DNA of 41,424 nucleotides from a virus. Shown one piece after another: positions 38,996 to 41,424 of the stretch; the first letter of the stretch is position 1; each line of letters opens with the position of its first letter. The DNA lies in IMG/VR virus record IMGVR_UViG_3300046454_000154, positions 1 through 41,424 of that record. One strand, 5' to 3'. A program made the translations under genes and the position numbers. Under the pieces are notes generated by a model. That model searched no databases. It saw only the letters and a list, made by a program, of their open reading frames with translations, and was not told where the DNA came from.

Positions 38996-39615
38996 ATACG
39001 GATATAGCAGAAATTCTTCGAGCAAAGATTGCAGGCCTGAACTTTATTGATAGACTTGCTGGATTGATTCGCCCGTTGATTAAGATTGATGTGGCACAGG
39101 ACGACCAGAATGTTGATTATGTGGTACGCAAAGTATTCCCGATTGCTTGTAATGTTACAGCAGCGCAATGTGAAGAAGACGGACGGTATTTAGACCTTGT
39201 GCCAAATGATAAGTATGCTACGTTAATGTATTTCGAAGACAGGGGAGTTGTGCCAGTGAAGAGAGAAGGAGACTTATACTATTTCAAGAGCAGGCTACGA
39301 TTAGTTGGCTGGATTAATCTGAACAGGTTCGATACTACAAGCTGCTCAATCAGCGCAATGATGGTGATGATATTGATGAAGCAATTTCCGAATGTGAAGT
39401 TTAACTCCGGCAATTATCAGCGCATCAGTATTACTTCGCTTGCAGAAGCACCGAAGAGTTCTGATATATTCGGAGCGTACAGCTATTTGCAAGAGACTAA
39501 TCAGTATCTACTTTATCCGTATGATTATTTTGCAATTGATATTGAAACAGACTTTGCAATTTCCTCGAAGTGCATAGAGGATGATGCATTAACAATTAAA
39601 TCCCCAGACTGCTAA
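38992..39615 (+). CDS. Hypothetical structural protein
   Basis: 207 residues, ATGA overlap. NFIDRLAGLIRPLIKIDVAQ, then VVRKVFPIACNVTAAQC, YFKSRLRLVGWINLNRF and a closing CIEDDALTIKSPDC. It lies in the head-tail gene block. A virion or connector role is plausible from place only. Confidence 0.5.
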   Translation: MNTDIAEILRAKIAGLNFIDRLAGLIRPLIKIDVAQDDQNVDYVVRKVFPIACNVTAAQCEEDGRYLDLVPNDKYATLMYFEDRGVVPVKREGDLYYFKSRLRLVGWINLNRFDTTSCSISAMMVMILMKQFPNVKFNSGNYQRISITSLAEAPKSSDIFGAYSYLQETNQYLLYPYDYFAIDIETDFAISSKCIEDDALTIKSPDC

Positions 39616-39972
39616 ATGATGATAGACTTAATGATTAGTTTTTTCACAGCAGTATGCTATTCAGTGATGATAGCATTTATTGCTTTTACATACTCCGTAA
39701 TATTAACAGACCCGAATATGTTGCTGACTGGATGGTATGGCTGGCTTCGCAAGAAAATTAAGAGAGAGTGGGTATTCAAAATTATCATAGGGTGTGCGAA
39801 GTGCGTGTCTGGACAATGGGCTTTATGGTTTATGTTTTATTATTTAATCCGACACGGAGCGTATCATAAGGATTGGATGATGGCAGGATTACTACATTTG
39901 TTCACTATTAGCTTAACAATATTTACAGTAATGACAATCGAAAGAATATACAGATGGAATCAACAGTCGTAA
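39616..39972 (+). CDS. Multi-span membrane protein
   Basis: 118 residues with three hydrophobic segments, about 3-30 (LMISFFTAVCYSVMIAFIAF), 52-76 (FKIIIGCAKCVSGQWALWFM) and 88-108 (MAGLLHLFTISLTIFTVM). The second contains CAKC (Cys60, Cys63) followed by SGQWAL, a motif I recall from small phage membrane proteins. Starts right after the previous TAA. Could be a holin-like or infection-related protein; uncertain. Confidence 0.55.
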   Translation: MMIDLMISFFTAVCYSVMIAFIAFTYSVILTDPNMLLTGWYGWLRKKIKREWVFKIIIGCAKCVSGQWALWFMFYYLIRHGAYHKDWMMAGLLHLFTISLTIFTVMTIERIYRWNQQS

Positions 39973-40475
39973 TAGAATTAAAAAAATTATACACAGAAGA
40001 GAATGGAAGGAAGCTCTTCGTGAAAGAGTTCAAAGCAAATGGGCATGACTATGTGATTGAAGAAAGCATAAGTTATGACCGATGGATTGAATGGAGAAAG
40101 GTTCAGGTTGAATTGATGTATGGGCATGGAGCGGATGAAATATTTGCCAGCATTAAAAAAGCATACGGACTGCTAAATCAAAAGAACAGTGAAGTGGTTG
40201 AGGCAGGCATAATACTTCACAACTTGATGAGTTCTGTAAAGGCAATCAATGATGAGCGCATACCAGAAGTGATTCAGTTGTGTTCATTGTTTATGAACAG
40301 GGTGGATGAAGACAGGCGAACGATTACTCCAGCGATGATACAAGAAAAGGCAAATGACTGGAGAGAGGAGGGGATAGATATGCAAAGTTTTTTTATGTAT
40401 GCAGTAAATTCGATTCCAAACTTTCTTCCAATCTTCGAATCACTTATCCAAAGTACTTCGGAGACAAAAAAGTAA
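39954..40475 (+). CDS. Tail-assembly chaperone, zero-frame product
   Basis: 173 residues, ending at TAA 40473-40475. SYDRWIEWRKVQVELMYGHG and a helical middle match the general look of tail-assembly chaperones, and it sits two frames upstream of the tape-measure gene, as gpG does in lambda. A slippery heptamer A AAA AAG lies on its last two sense codons (40466-40472). An extended -1 product should also be made. Chaperones of this kind bind the tape measure while the tail is built. Confidence 0.7.
   Translation: MESTVVIELKKLYTEENGRKLFVKEFKANGHDYVIEESISYDRWIEWRKVQVELMYGHGADEIFASIKKAYGLLNQKNSEVVEAGIILHNLMSSVKAINDERIPEVIQLCSLFMNRVDEDRRTITPAMIQEKANDWREEGIDMQSFFMYAVNSIPNFLPIFESLIQSTSETKK
40466..40472 (+). 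promoter_or_regulatory. Programmed -1 frameshift site A AAA AAG
   Basis: Zero-frame codons are ACA AAA AAG TAA, so the site is in the right phase and the stop follows at once. The same heptamer drives frameshifting in E. coli dnaX. Confidence 0.75.
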
Positions 40476-40711
40476 CAGAACAGGAAGAGACATTCGAGCT
40501 TACTGCAAAAGTTAAATTCAATATAGAGACCAACAGCAAAGAATTGTTAATGATGTTGGCAGGACAAAGAAAGACTGAATACGATGCATTGAATGGCACA
40601 GAGCTACTGGAGTTCTGGGGAATAGTCTGGGAGTGGGAGAAGAGCAACAAAAGGAAACTAAAACATTATAGAGAAAATGCAAGTAGAGTTAGACCTGATA
40701 GCGAATCTTGA
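40467..40711 (+). CDS. Tail-assembly chaperone, -1 frame extension
   Basis: Downstream part of the frameshifted chaperone. After slippage the -1 frame reads KKVTEQEETFELTAKVKFNI and on through LAGQRKTEYDALNG, ELLEFWGIVWEWEKS to TGA 40709-40711, giving about 252 residues in total from 39954. There is no good start of its own; ATG 40549-region codons would miss the first, coding-looking part. It overlaps the tape-measure start by 35 bases. This matches the gpG-T scheme of long-tailed phages. Confidence 0.65.
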
Positions 40712-41424
40712 CCAAGCGCAACTTGGAATAAAGAATCTTAATACTTCGACAGCATCATTGCAGAAGACTGCAACTAATGCTGGCAATTCTATGCAGACTA
40801 CTTTTGCTAAAGCAGGTAATGATGCCAAGAGCTTCGCTACACAAATAAATGCTGGTGCAAATTCTCTTGCTGGATTAAGACAGAGACTTGAAGAGCTACG
40901 TGCGCAGAGAGAGGTTGTACCGATAGACCAAGTGACTGCATTGAATGCAGAGATACATAAAGCAGAAGGACAGGTTCAGGTGTTGACTGGCAGGTTCACA
41001 GAAGCAGGTCAAAGAATAAGGAAAGGATTCGGAGCTACAATAGAACAAGTGACATCGCTTGGGGCTGGAGTTGTTGGAGTAACTAACTTAATCGGATTGC
41101 TTGGTGATAAGGGAGAGAAGGAGAATGAAGCTCTTGCGAAGGCTACGAAAGCACTTGTTCTTATTGAATCAGCAAGAGCGGTAGTGCAGGGAGTGGTAGA
41201 AGCTAAAGAGCTTGCATTGTCAATCATTGGGCAAGCCAGAGCTTCACAATTAGCAGTACAGACAGCAGGAACGCTGGCTCTGGCATCAGCAGAAGAAGGT
41301 GAGGCAGCAGCGACAGAGGTAGCGACAGTGGCTACAAAAGGCTTTACAGCGTCATTGCTGGCTAATCCGGCAGTATTGTTTGCATCTGCAATAGCAGCAT
41401 TAGTTGGTGCGTTTTTTCTATTCA
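40677..41424 (+). CDS. Tape-measure protein, 3' partial
   Basis: Open from ATG 40677 to the right edge; at least 249 residues, so the rest lies outside. The start, MQVELDLIANLDQAQLGIKN, then an Ala/Gln/Asn-rich helical part (AGNDAKSFATQINAGANSLA), LRQRLEELRAQREVV, and later hydrophobic stretches (LLANPAVLFASAIAALVGAF) are typical of tape-measure proteins, whose length sets tail length. It directly follows the chaperone pair, which supports the call. Confidence 0.85.
   Translation, partial: MQVELDLIANLDQAQLGIKNLNTSTASLQKTATNAGNSMQTTFAKAGNDAKSFATQINAGANSLAGLRQRLEELRAQREVVPIDQVTALNAEIHKAEGQVQVLTGRFTEAGQRIRKGFGATIEQVTSLGAGVVGVTNLIGLLGDKGEKENEALAKATKALVLIESARAVVQGVVEAKELALSIIGQARASQLAVQTAGTLALASAEEGEAAATEVATVATKGFTASLLANPAVLFASAIAALVGAFFLF

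Noticed and set aside
1-41424. CRISPR arrays, insertion sequences, integrase or attachment sites
   Set aside because: No spaced direct repeats, transposase, recombinase or att-like duplications seen; the only tandem repeat is coding.

Overview
The window is the interior of a tailed double-stranded DNA phage or prophage (Caudoviricetes). It carries small and large terminase, portal, head protein, scaffold, major capsid, tail-assembly chaperone and the start of a tape-measure gene. Every convincing gene is on the + strand, most follow each other with 4-base ATGA/GTGA overlaps, and the standard genetic code fits. The host is most likely a member of Bacteroidota. At least five intergenic promoters carry the Bacteroidota -7 box TAnnTTTG (four are TATATTTG), many starts sit in an AATCAAAATG-like context instead of behind a Shine-Dalgarno sequence, and one lipoprotein has a Bacteroidota-type surface-export signal. 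The tail-chaperone frameshift followed by a tape measure points to a long-tailed phage, probably a siphovirus.

Layout. 1-1851: end of a replication-initiator-like gene, an unknown protein and a small HTH protein. 1852-2586: about 735 bases without a gene, holding at least eight hairpins; I read this as a large structured RNA. 2587-14872: many small early or accessory genes, among them a 20-unit pentapeptide-repeat protein, a lipoprotein, a dual-specificity-type phosphatase, an isonitrile-synthase (PvcA/DIT1) homologue at 6333-7235, a hairpin RNA candidate (7605-7671), a DUF932 protein and a NinG-like HNH protein. 14869-21888: small zinc proteins mixed with glycan-type enzymes (GT-A and GT-B glycosyltransferases, FkbM-type methyltransferase, pyruvyl-transferase-like protein), an HNH nuclease and a surface-type lipoprotein. 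22110-24824: a tightly overlapping cassette of two ParB-like proteins, a TET/JBP-type 2-oxoglutarate/Fe(II) dioxygenase and an associated glycosyltransferase, which looks like a DNA-base hypermodification module. 24821-28668: small genes ending with the small terminase. 28669-28806: stem-loops, terminator and promoter. 28807-41424: the packaging, head and tail operon, subdivided by promoters before the portal, the 33953 gene and the 36726 gene, with a programmed -1 frameshift (A AAA AAG) in the tail chaperone and a tape-measure gene that runs off the window.

Working model. The dioxygenase would hydroxylate a pyrimidine methyl group in phage DNA, guided by the ParB-like proteins, and the neighbouring glycosyltransferases would decorate the hydroxyl. 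The other glycan-type enzymes could build a more complex adduct or could modify the host surface. The isonitrile synthase is the most unexpected enzyme here; whether it makes a free small molecule or feeds into modification cannot be decided from sequence. The large RNA and the isonitrile synthase/hypermodification genes are the best candidates for something undescribed.
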